NCBI GenBank assembly: GCA_965199055.1
Contig: CBDAQR010000003.1
Span: forward strand, 930,001-994,000
Source of the DNA: CBDAQR01 sp965199055
GTDB taxonomy: Bacteria > Pseudomonadota > Gammaproteobacteria > Pseudomonadales > Halieaceae
DNA: 64,000 nt
Direction: 5' to 3'
A program made the translations under genes and the position numbers. The notes beneath the pieces are model-generated. The model had not been told where the DNA came from. It saw nothing but the letters and a program-made list of their open reading frames with translations, and did no database searches. Shown here in pieces: positions 58,001 through 64,000 of this stretch. The number at the start of each line of letters is the position of its first letter. The stretch's first letter is position 1.

Positions 58001-58161
58001 GCCCCAGGATTGAAGGTCATCACTGTGACTATCGGCGGCTCAACATTAGGCAATCGATCGAGCCCCACACCTTGCAAACCTATAAGCCCAAAGAGCAGCA
58101 TGGCTGCACTCAGCATATAGGCGAAAACCCTGCGGCGAACGAAAAGGCTGACGAAATTCAT
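55078..58161 (-). CDS. RND efflux transporter (HAE1 type)
   Basis: 1027 residues. TM4 LLIGVVVDDAIVVLEN holds the Asp pair, TM10 LVGLVSKNSILLVDL the Lys. It belongs to the AcrB/CusA superfamily, on the HAE1 branch. Partner of the adaptor directly upstream (4-base overlap) and TetR-controlled. The first residues MNFVSLFVRRRVFAYMLSAA are typical for the MdtB/C-like branch. Confidence 0.95.
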   Translation of the reverse strand: MNFVSLFVRRRVFAYMLSAAMLLFGLIGLQGVGLDRLPNVEPPIVTVMTFNPGASPEVMDASVSSVIESSVNSIAGIEHIQSVSSPGVSEVWVEFTVLKDPDVAFNEVQAKVNQVVNDLPREVETPVVAKMDMNAEPVIWLVLKGDRPLGELSQLARTRIKRQLENISGVGSVSVGGGRERKIRVDLDLQRMSGLAITAQDVIEAFSREHVQLPGGYLVGGSLEKLLHLDLEYHSTRELEELVVLWRDQVPVKLGDIAAISDGLDDKRSLARFDGEEALAIAVRKVRNANTVQIVEEVKRRLAEVIEPTLPDGVRLRVVKDEAGIIAGTADALMNHIVEGTLLAGFVVWLFLLNMPATLIITTAIPVSLAGAVVVMYFGNYTFNIMTLSGLLLLIGVVVDDAIVVLENVHRHLEGGERDHDRAAMQGTGEVVFAVMAASMTLVCIFAMVIFMDGMIGVFMRSFAVVVTVGVIASLFVSLTLTPALCARFLRHDESEPRGLVAWITRMHDSLENVYRMLLSRSLNYRVAVLLVTGLLVWSTGWFMGQLGSEFFPEDDESRFIINLKAPLGTSIDYMEGKIEELERVLGDAPEVAGILSTIGASQDSEVNEANINVILLPKSERDRSQFEIMDEVRRASRNVVGIDSYLSSYPMFGGQSGEPFDAYVTGPDLYQVAALAAEMEQRLQDYPQMGDVRMDLKMDRPQLYFDIDRNRAQALGISTQQIGDTVRVLAGGADIAKYNALPGDGERYDIRLAARRDRMQSARDLENVYLQGPQGELIPLGAVVSVQESLGPASVERRDRAFGAAYTATPLVDLGEAVAIFQSLGEEILPPGYQVALAGQAEELGKSVTAMLFVFVTGLMLVYMVLASQFNSFLQPLLVMLAQPLAIVGGVVALWIVGHTLNIYSMIGLVLLVGLVSKNSILLVDLVNRYRADGMDTTAAIMAACPRRMRPVLMTSLTIVLAMLPAAIGVGEGAGQYGPLAVAVIGGVVSSTLLTLIVVPVAYSLMDRWLVIGSRAVKSGSPAEST

Positions 58162-59219
58162 AGTAGCTCTACACGGGTGCCATCACTGATAAGACCAGCG
58201 CCTTCGGTGACAACAACATCTTCAATCCCTACCCCTCGCGTAATCTCCACCCAGCCATCTTCGCGCCAACCGACGCTCACGGGCACCGCCTGTGCCTCGC
58301 CCGATAGCACTCTAAACACAACATGGCGTCCACTGCGTTTGACGACCGCCATTTCCGGCACGGTCAGGGCAGCGGCGCGCTCTTCCACGACCACGGTCGC
58401 ATCAACACTCGCGCCGGGCAGCCAGCCGCCGGGATTATCAAATTCCACCGTAATCTCTACGGCACGGTTATGGGTTTTAATCTGTGGATTCAGCGCCGTA
58501 ACCTCTCCCACCGCCACGATATCGGGCGCGGCCGGAGTCGTCAGATAAACGGCCTTGCCAGGTGAGATGCGTGCTGCTTCGTGTTCGGGGAAGGCGATGC
58601 GCGCACGCAGCCGATCAATGCTGACTAACTCAAACAAGGCCTGCCCGCTCGTTACAAAGTCACCGCGTGACACATGACGGCGTGTGACCAAACCATCTAG
58701 CGGCGCCCGAACCTGGGTTTTGGTTTCAAGGTATACGGCCTGCTCCCACTGCTTGCGGGCAACATCTCGCTGCGCACGCAATATTTCCAACTGCGCCTGC
58801 TCATCTTCCAGTGCATCGCGGGACACCGACTGGGTCTCGTCGAGTCGCTTGAGCCGCGCAACTTCCTTCTCCTGATTATCCAGCAATACATCTGCGCGCC
58901 TGAGCTCTGCCTCCGCCTTAGCGGTTTCAATCGCATGCAGGGTACCAGCCAGTGCCACCAGCAACTGTCCCGCTGCAACCGTGTCGCCCTCTCTTACCTC
59001 GATACGAATCGCCTGGCCAGCGGTCTCGGCGGATACGGTGGGATCATTAATGCTCTCTACGCTGCCCAATGCTGTTAGTACATAATCAATATCCCGCTGC
59101 GTGGGTGTCGCGGCAGATACGCGAACAGTACGATCGTTTGCTGCGCCGGAGACCTCTTCTTCCGCTGCGCTGCAAGCGAACAGAGCCGCCAGCGAGAGAA
59201 TGAGCAACCATCGAATCAT
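58158..59219 (-). CDS. RND efflux periplasmic adaptor lipoprotein
   Basis: 353 residues, lipobox ALFAC16. Lipoyl motif halves SAETAGQAIRIEVREGDTVAAGQLLVAL and VRAPLDGLVTRRHVSRGDFV flank an alpha hairpin. Overlaps both tetR (4 bases) and the RND gene. Ends LLISDGTRVELL. Confidence 0.93.
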   Translation of the reverse strand: MIRWLLILSLAALFACSAAEEEVSGAANDRTVRVSAATPTQRDIDYVLTALGSVESINDPTVSAETAGQAIRIEVREGDTVAAGQLLVALAGTLHAIETAKAEAELRRADVLLDNQEKEVARLKRLDETQSVSRDALEDEQAQLEILRAQRDVARKQWEQAVYLETKTQVRAPLDGLVTRRHVSRGDFVTSGQALFELVSIDRLRARIAFPEHEAARISPGKAVYLTTPAAPDIVAVGEVTALNPQIKTHNRAVEITVEFDNPGGWLPGASVDATVVVEERAAALTVPEMAVVKRSGRHVVFRVLSGEAQAVPVSVGWREDGWVEITRGVGIEDVVVTEGAGLISDGTRVELL

Positions 59220-59797
59220 TGTTGGGTTACTCCATTTAATAACAGTTGTGTGATGTGCTTAGCGAGAACTTCAATATCCTGATGCTCAGCGCGACCACCA
59301 TCGGACAAGGGCGACAGCTTGCGCGCTTCGAGATGGTGAAACACCAAACCCGCCAACGACAGCACCATGAGATGCTTGTCCATGTGCGGCGCCACCTCTT
59401 CCATGAGTTGATCCAATACATTCCCAAGCTCGGGAAACACCCGCGCCGAGAGTAACTCCAGACGTTGCTGGTCACCCTCTAACAATTCTCGAAAATAAAT
59501 CCGCCTGAACTGAGCCTGCTCGTCGAAGGTATGCAACAAGGCCTCTACCAACAGCGCCAGGCGCTGGGCGGGGTCAGACGCACTGCTAAGTAGATTGACG
59601 ATGCTGTCTTGCTGACCCGCATAGACGTGTTCTAAAGACGCGATATACAACTCATCTTTGTTGGCAAAGTGGTGATAGATCGCTGCCTGCGTGACGCCCG
59701 TGTCCCGCGCAATTTGACGCATCGAGACGCCCGCATAGCCACAGTCGGCAAACAGCTCCACCGCCGTTTCCAGCAACTTCGCCTGAGTGGGCTCCAT
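59216..59797 (-). CDS. TetR family regulator of the second RND pump
   Basis: 193 residues. HTH AKLLETAVELFADCGYAGVSMRQIARDTGVTQAAIYHHFANKDELY. C-terminal part of TetR_C type as in AcrR/UidR-like regulators. It leads the operon with the adaptor and transporter and probably represses it. A quasi-palindrome sits just upstream at 59818-59831. Confidence 0.9.
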   Translation of the reverse strand: MEPTQAKLLETAVELFADCGYAGVSMRQIARDTGVTQAAIYHHFANKDELYIASLEHVYAGQQDSIVNLLSSASDPAQRLALLVEALLHTFDEQAQFRRIYFRELLEGDQQRLELLSARVFPELGNVLDQLMEEVAPHMDKHLMVLSLAGLVFHHLEARKLSPLSDGGRAEHQDIEVLAKHITQLLLNGVTQQ

Positions 59798-59817
59798 CAG
59801 TTTACGAGACCCCTTAC

Positions 59818-59831
59818 TAAACGTTCGTTAA
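59818..59831. promoter_or_regulatory. TetR-type operator upstream of the RND operon
   Basis: TAAACG-TT-CGTTAA (59818-59831), one base from a perfect inverted repeat, 21 bases before the tetR start on the minus strand. Resembles the TAAACGTTCGTTTA-type sites bound by AcrR/NfxB-like repressors. Confidence 0.55.
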
Positions 59832-59964
59832 GGAGAATAGTCACTCCAGGTATGCGGGTCAAATCTGATTGCGCACTCAGACCTGTTTCACAGCTGGACC
59901 TTTTCTGCCACTATCACCCGACACCCACCACCCTTCACACAACACATCATTAAAAGGTGGACAC

Positions 59965-60441
59965 ATGATCGGAAAAATATTGAAGTGGATCGGAATCGGG
60001 TTTATCGCAATGGTAGTAGGCCTGTCGATACTGATGACGATTCAGAACCAGCAAATGCCTGAGACCCTGGGTGTAAACAACGGCAAGCTGGCCCCAATGC
60101 CTGACAGCCCCAATGCCGTATCCAGCCAAACTGACGTCGTAGAGAAACAAGTAGCGGCCTTCGACTTTGCGGGCAATATCACCACCACGCACGCGCTGGT
60201 GCTCGCCACGCTGGCCAAGATGAGCGAAAACGAAGTTATCACCAACAGCCCTAACTACATCCACAGTGTTTTTGTCACGCCGACCATGCGCTACCGCGAT
60301 GATGTGGAGATCTACCTGGATGTCGACACCGCGAAAGTGCACTACCGCTCCGGGTCGCGAGTGGGTTACGGCGATGGCGGCTTAAATCGCAAGCGCTATG
60401 AAGAGTTCAGCAGGCTCTATCGCGAAGCGCTGAATCAGTAA
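59965..60441 (+). CDS. DUF1499 domain protein
   Basis: 158 residues from the ATG at 59965. One N-terminal membrane anchor (IGKILKWIGIGFIAMVVGLSILMTI) and a DUF1499 domain (HSVFVTPTMRYRDDVEIYLDVDTAKVHYRSGSRVGYGDGGLNRKRYEEFSRLY). Function unknown. It reads alone, convergent with the yciI-like gene. Confidence 0.88.
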   Translation: MIGKILKWIGIGFIAMVVGLSILMTIQNQQMPETLGVNNGKLAPMPDSPNAVSSQTDVVEKQVAAFDFAGNITTTHALVLATLAKMSENEVITNSPNYIHSVFVTPTMRYRDDVEIYLDVDTAKVHYRSGSRVGYGDGGLNRKRYEEFSRLYREALNQ

Positions 60442-60445
60442 ACCT

Positions 60446-60745
60446 CTAGGGCAACACCTTTTTGTAGGGCTTCACTGTAACTTTGGAGTGCACGCCGCCG
60501 AGTACATAAGGGTCACCGTCGGCCCAGGCCTGGGCGTCTTCCAGAGAGTCGAATTCTGCAATGATCAGGCTCCCGGTAAAGCCGGCCTCACCCGGATCTT
60601 CACTATCAATCGCTGGGTGCGGCCCGGCGACGAATAGGCGACCACTGTCGACCAGTTCCTGAATGCGCTCGAGGTGTGCGCCCCGATTGGCCGCCCGCAG
60701 TTCGCGGCTGTCTTCTATATCTTCACTGATGATGGCGTACAGCAA
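60446..60745 (-). CDS. YciI family protein
   Basis: 99-residue ferredoxin-fold protein: [35 protein letters not shown], then [45 protein letters not shown], with the conserved His and Asp of YciI. Third gene after SDR and FAH on the minus strand (28-base gap). Its chemistry is not known for this subgroup. Confidence 0.9.
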   Translation of the reverse strand: MLYAIISEDIEDSRELRAANRGAHLERIQELVDSGRLFVAGPHPAIDSEDPGEAGFTGSLIIAEFDSLEDAQAWADGDPYVLGGVHSKVTVKPYKKVLP

Positions 60746-60773
60746 TGGTGTCTCCCTTTAGACGCTTCGCTAC

Positions 60774-61748
60774 TTAGGCGTCGGCAATTGTATTGTGTTG
60801 CCGACCCAGATCGATACTCCCGTCGAGCGATTTAATCTCCAGTTCCAGCTCATCTCCGGGTTGCAGGTAGCGAAACTTGGCCTGCTGCGCCGCCGTGAAT
60901 TTCTTGCGCCGCTTTTCGTCATTACGCAAATTGAGCATCACCGCAAGACCCGTGCGCGGCGTGAGATTGATAATCACACCCCCCGGCGTGCCCGTCAGCA
61001 GCACATCGCCAGAATGAAGGTCGGCAAAAGCGGCGATTTCGGTGAGCGTCTTGGGCGGCTTATGGATAAGCTGTTCAGTGGTGGCGTCTTGCTTAACCTC
61101 CCCATTCATCTTCAGCACCAGCCGCAGTCTATAAAGTTGTTCAAAGTCTTCCTCGTCCAGAAGATAGAGTACCGGCCCCATGGGGCAGAAGGTTCGACAA
61201 CTCTTACCCCTAAACCACTGCATGGCTGTCGCCCCGAACATAAAATCGCGCGCCGATACGTCATTACACAGCACCAAGCCGCCAACAAACTCCTGCAAAT
61301 TCTCGTCGGTCACGGTCGTTCCTGCAGACACATCGCCGCGCATCACTAGGCCCAGCTCGATCTCGTAATCCAACAATTCGCACCCCTTGGGGCGAATAAT
61401 CGTCGCGTTGGGATTCGCTATGGAAGAATTCGCCTTCATAAAGATCAGGCTTTCTTCCTCGCCTACCTCAGGATCCAGACCGCCCTCCGCGCGGTGATCC
61501 GCGTAGTTAACACCCTGACAGAACAACTGCACCTCACCAATAATGGGAGAGAGAAACTCTACCTCGCCGACAGCAATACTCTCTGCGGAAATAGCCTCGT
61601 CAAAGCTTGCGCGCCTCTTGAAATACGTAGCCATAACTCCGCGGTGTCGCGGATAGTCAAGGCCAAGCTTATGAACCTTGTCTTCCCGCAGCACACCCCA
61701 GCAGGCAACCCCGTCCGCTGCTCTATACCTTACAACCGAAACTCCCAT
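60774..61748 (-). CDS. Fumarylacetoacetate hydrolase family protein
   Basis: 324 residues from the ATG at 61748 (GAGGAGAGGG before it; a longer frame to 61898 would overlap the SDR gene). FAH-core motifs LLDYEIELGLVMRG for metal and HSGDVLLTGTPGGV for catalysis. It hydrolyses or hydrates a 2-keto-enol acid or similar. Downstream of the SDR with 10 bases between. Role in a catabolic path together with the acyl-CoA dehydrogenase opposite (inference). Confidence 0.9.
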   Translation of the reverse strand: MGVSVVRYRAADGVACWGVLREDKVHKLGLDYPRHRGVMATYFKRRASFDEAISAESIAVGEVEFLSPIIGEVQLFCQGVNYADHRAEGGLDPEVGEEESLIFMKANSSIANPNATIIRPKGCELLDYEIELGLVMRGDVSAGTTVTDENLQEFVGGLVLCNDVSARDFMFGATAMQWFRGKSCRTFCPMGPVLYLLDEEDFEQLYRLRLVLKMNGEVKQDATTEQLIHKPPKTLTEIAAFADLHSGDVLLTGTPGGVIINLTPRTGLAVMLNLRNDEKRRKKFTAAQQAKFRYLQPGDELELEIKSLDGSIDLGRQHNTIADA

Positions 61749-61758
61749 GACCCTCTCC

Positions 61759-62538
61759 TCAGTCGGCGGCCCTGGCCATGCCGCCGTCGACTTTAATAAT
61801 AGACCCGTTGGTGAAGCTGGACGCATCGCTGGCAAGATACAGCGCGGCGCCGACGATCTCTTCAGCTTCGCCCGCCCGCCCCAGCGGCACCATCGCATTG
61901 ATCGCCGCCTTCACACCATCTGTCCAGGCATCAGAGATATCCGTAAGAAAAGGCCCGGGCATGATGCAATTCGTACGCACGCTAGGCGCGTAGATGCGTG
62001 CCAGCGCTTTCGTGAGATTGTGCACGCCGGCTTTCGCTGCGCCGTAGGGCACTTCGGCAGCACCGGGTTCCACCGCTGCAGTGCTACTGACGTTGATAAT
62101 GGAGCCACCGCCTGCGGCCACCATTCGCTCGCCCACAACAGCTGATAGCCTGAAGGGCCCCGCCAAATTCACGCCAATCACCTTGTCCCACAACTCGCGC
62201 GTCACCGTGGTCAGAGATTCATAGAGTGGAGACATACCCGCGTTATTGACCAACACGTCGATGCGTCCAAACTGCTGGTAAACCGCATCAACCAGCTCAT
62301 CGCAGGCGTCCCAATCACCTACATGACAGGCAATACCCACGCACGTCTGCTCACTGGCCTTAGCAATCGCGGCAGCCGCTTCATCGCATCCCGCTTGCTT
62401 GCGAGAGCTAATAACCACCGTAGCCCCCGCCTGCGCGAAGGCATGGCTCATAGCCAGGCCGAGGCCGCGACTGCCTCCCGTCACCAGGATAACCTTGCCA
62501 TCCAGATTGAAATGGGCCGCTGTCTTATCTGCATCCAT
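61759..62538 (-). CDS. SDR family oxidoreductase
   Basis: 259 residues. NAD(P) loop TGGSRGLGLAMSHAF, NNAG at LVNNAGMSP, catalytic Ser in NVSSTAAVEPG and YGAAK for Tyr/Lys, C-terminal SFTNGSIIKVDGGMA. The ATG at 62538 has GGGGAG 6 bases before it, so it is preferred over the ATG at 62568. First gene of the SDR-FAH-YciI operon, divergent from the acyl-CoA dehydrogenase. Confidence 0.93.
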   Translation of the reverse strand: MDADKTAAHFNLDGKVILVTGGSRGLGLAMSHAFAQAGATVVISSRKQAGCDEAAAAIAKASEQTCVGIACHVGDWDACDELVDAVYQQFGRIDVLVNNAGMSPLYESLTTVTRELWDKVIGVNLAGPFRLSAVVGERMVAAGGGSIINVSSTAAVEPGAAEVPYGAAKAGVHNLTKALARIYAPSVRTNCIMPGPFLTDISDAWTDGVKAAINAMVPLGRAGEAEEIVGAALYLASDASSFTNGSIIKVDGGMARAAD

Positions 62539-62667
62539 CGCTATCTCCCCTGAACTCTCGCTATTCACCCATGGGTGTCATTTGCAGTCAACTTTTTTGA
62601 AAAATCCAGCACTTTACCCCACCGGTCGGCATCGTATGATGTTTTGCCAATAAGAAAGGAGCGAACA

Positions 62668-63933
62668 ATGGATTTCGACATTCCGCACAGCATCGCCAGT
62701 TTCCTCACCGAGGTCGACCAGTTCATCGAGGACAAGATTAAGCCCCTGGAGAACAAGGACGACAACATTCGATTCTTCGACCACCGCCGCGAAGACGCTC
62801 GCACGGATTGGGACCGTCAAGGCCTGCCCAATGAAGAATGGGAATCACTGTTGCGAGAGGCGAAGGATCTCGCCATCGAGGCCGGTATTTTTCACTACCC
62901 TTTCCCCGAGGCTTTTGGTGGGCGCGACGGCAGCAATTTGGGCATGGCAATCATTCGCGAGCACCTTGCCGCTAAAGGGCTGGGACTGCACAACGATCTC
63001 CAGAACGAGCATTCCATCGTCGGCAACAGCATTGGCCTGCTCCTCATGTTGGAATACGGCACCGAGCAGCAAAAGGAGGAGTGGCTTGACGGCATGCTGC
63101 ATGCGCGCAAGGGCTTCGCCTTTGGCATCACGGAACCCGCCCACGGCAGTGACGCCACCTATATGGAAACCGCCGCGGTCAAAGACGGTGACGACTGGAT
63201 TATCAATGGTGAGAAGACCTGGAATACCGGCGTGCACGTGGCAGCCTGCGACATGGTGATGGCTCGCACCTCCGGTGAGCCCGGCGATGCCCGAGGAATC
63301 ACGGCTTTCCTGGTACCCATGGAAGCCCAGGGCGTGAACGTCGAAGAATACCTGTGGACCTTCAACATGCCGTCGGATCACGCCCGTGTAAGCTTTACCG
63401 ACGTACGCGTACCTGACAGCGCGATTTTTGGTGGTGAGGGCCGCGGCTTGCAGATCGTGCAACACTTCTTCAACGAGAACCGCATACGCCAGGCCGCCTC
63501 CAGCCTCGGCGCGGCCCAATACTGTGTCAATGAAGCCGTCAATCACGCCAACGAGCGCAAGCCTTTCGGCAAGGCACTCTCTACCAATCAGGGTATTCAG
63601 TTTCCACTGGTCGATTTGAACGCACGCTGCGAGATGCTGCGCGCATTGATCCAGAAAACCGCCTGGCTAATGGACCGCGACGGTGCGTTCTCGGTGTCCG
63701 ATAAGGTGAGCATGTGCAACTACCAGGCAAATCGGCTCTGCTGTGAGGCCGCGGATTTTGCTATGCAAGTTCACGGCGGCATGGGGTATTCGCGCTACAA
63801 GCCCTTTGAACACATCTACCGACACCACCGCCGCTACCGCATTACCGAAGGCGCCGACGAGATTCAGATGCGCCGTGCTGCCGGCTATCTATTCGGCTAT
63901 ATGAAACAACAGAAGCCAAAGGGCGTGGAATAA
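62668..63933 (+). CDS. Acyl-CoA dehydrogenase family protein
   Basis: 421 residues from the ATG at 62668 (AAGGAG 7 bases upstream). ACAD N-domain (FLTEVDQFIEDKIKPL, FPEAFGGRDGSNLG), FAD loop FGITEPAHGSDATYMETAAV, C-domain with ERKPFGKALSTNQGIQFPLVDL. In the last part QVHGGMGYSRYKPFEHIYRHHRRYRITEGADEIQ, the usual catalytic Glu/Asp is in the EGADEIQ region. Acts on an acyl-CoA or CoA-like ring intermediate. A further 67 bases to the window end have no identifiable feature. Confidence 0.93.
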   Translation: MDFDIPHSIASFLTEVDQFIEDKIKPLENKDDNIRFFDHRREDARTDWDRQGLPNEEWESLLREAKDLAIEAGIFHYPFPEAFGGRDGSNLGMAIIREHLAAKGLGLHNDLQNEHSIVGNSIGLLLMLEYGTEQQKEEWLDGMLHARKGFAFGITEPAHGSDATYMETAAVKDGDDWIINGEKTWNTGVHVAACDMVMARTSGEPGDARGITAFLVPMEAQGVNVEEYLWTFNMPSDHARVSFTDVRVPDSAIFGGEGRGLQIVQHFFNENRIRQAASSLGAAQYCVNEAVNHANERKPFGKALSTNQGIQFPLVDLNARCEMLRALIQKTAWLMDRDGAFSVSDKVSMCNYQANRLCCEAADFAMQVHGGMGYSRYKPFEHIYRHHRRYRITEGADEIQMRRAAGYLFGYMKQQKPKGVE

Positions 63934-64000
63934 TCACAGAGCAGCTATTGAGTAGCGACCAACTTTTAAATGGGATGATACGTGGGTGACTTAGAATCAA

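Overview
The window looks like a chromosomal segment of an aerobic, probably marine gammaproteobacterium with moderately high GC. The gene content (RND pumps, a TonB receptor with TetR control, many c-type cytochromes, P450, SDR, FAH, VOC and acyl-CoA dehydrogenase genes, a Vfr/CRP-type box, SbtA) would fit the Cellvibrionales (Halieaceae/Spongiibacteraceae) type. That placement is inference from gene content only.

Layout. 1-9246: CorC/DUF21 fragment, comM-like ATPase, P450, flavin reductase, FeS-type photolyase with an SDR, a small cytochrome c and rep helicase. 9252-9919: VapBC. 9992-15094: a catabolic locus, with tetR, aromatic-type hydroxylase and SDR on the minus strand and FAH plus extradiol dioxygenase on the plus strand around one operator. 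15111-19433: RND pump. 19593-24199: cytochrome c5, GST, then a coupled three-gene cytochrome operon (c4-like, diheme peroxidase, beta-helix/cytochrome fusion). 24320-30522: six-gene operon with a LolA-like protein, two FtsX-type permeases, an ATPase, a beta-barrel and an AraC regulator, preceded by a consensus CRP box and an orphan terminator that suggests a small RNA. 30980-35106: small exported protein, an amine-dehydrogenase-like gene broken by an IS3 element, tRNA-Arg(CCG) with an upstream tRNA-fragment/hairpin cassette, a truncated inverted copy of the same IS and a second IS3-family element. 35331-39334: TetR, LysR pseudogene, TauD-type dioxygenase, serine hydrolase, lipoprotein SurE. 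39440-42367: purK-purE-sbtA-sbtB operon, divergent from an NhaR-like LysR gene, followed by a DUF442 phosphatase/SulP pair and a penicillin-acylase-type hydrolase. 47924-55081: an eight-gene operon led by TetR that includes a UGSC-family selenoprotein read through an in-frame TGA, divergent from a TonB receptor. 55078-59797: a second RND system with its own TetR. 59965-63933: DUF1499, YciI, FAH, SDR and acyl-CoA dehydrogenase.

The most notable points are: the selenoprotein (UGSC motif with a SECIS-like hairpin) inside a compact, apparently uptake/catabolism-related operon; translational coupling of purine carboxylation (PurK/PurE) to a sodium-bicarbonate symporter and its PII-like partner; the Lol-like export operon with its own outer-membrane barrel; the cytochrome/beta-helix operon; and the tRNA-Arg/IS region with adjacent deletion, tRNA fragment and structured hairpins.
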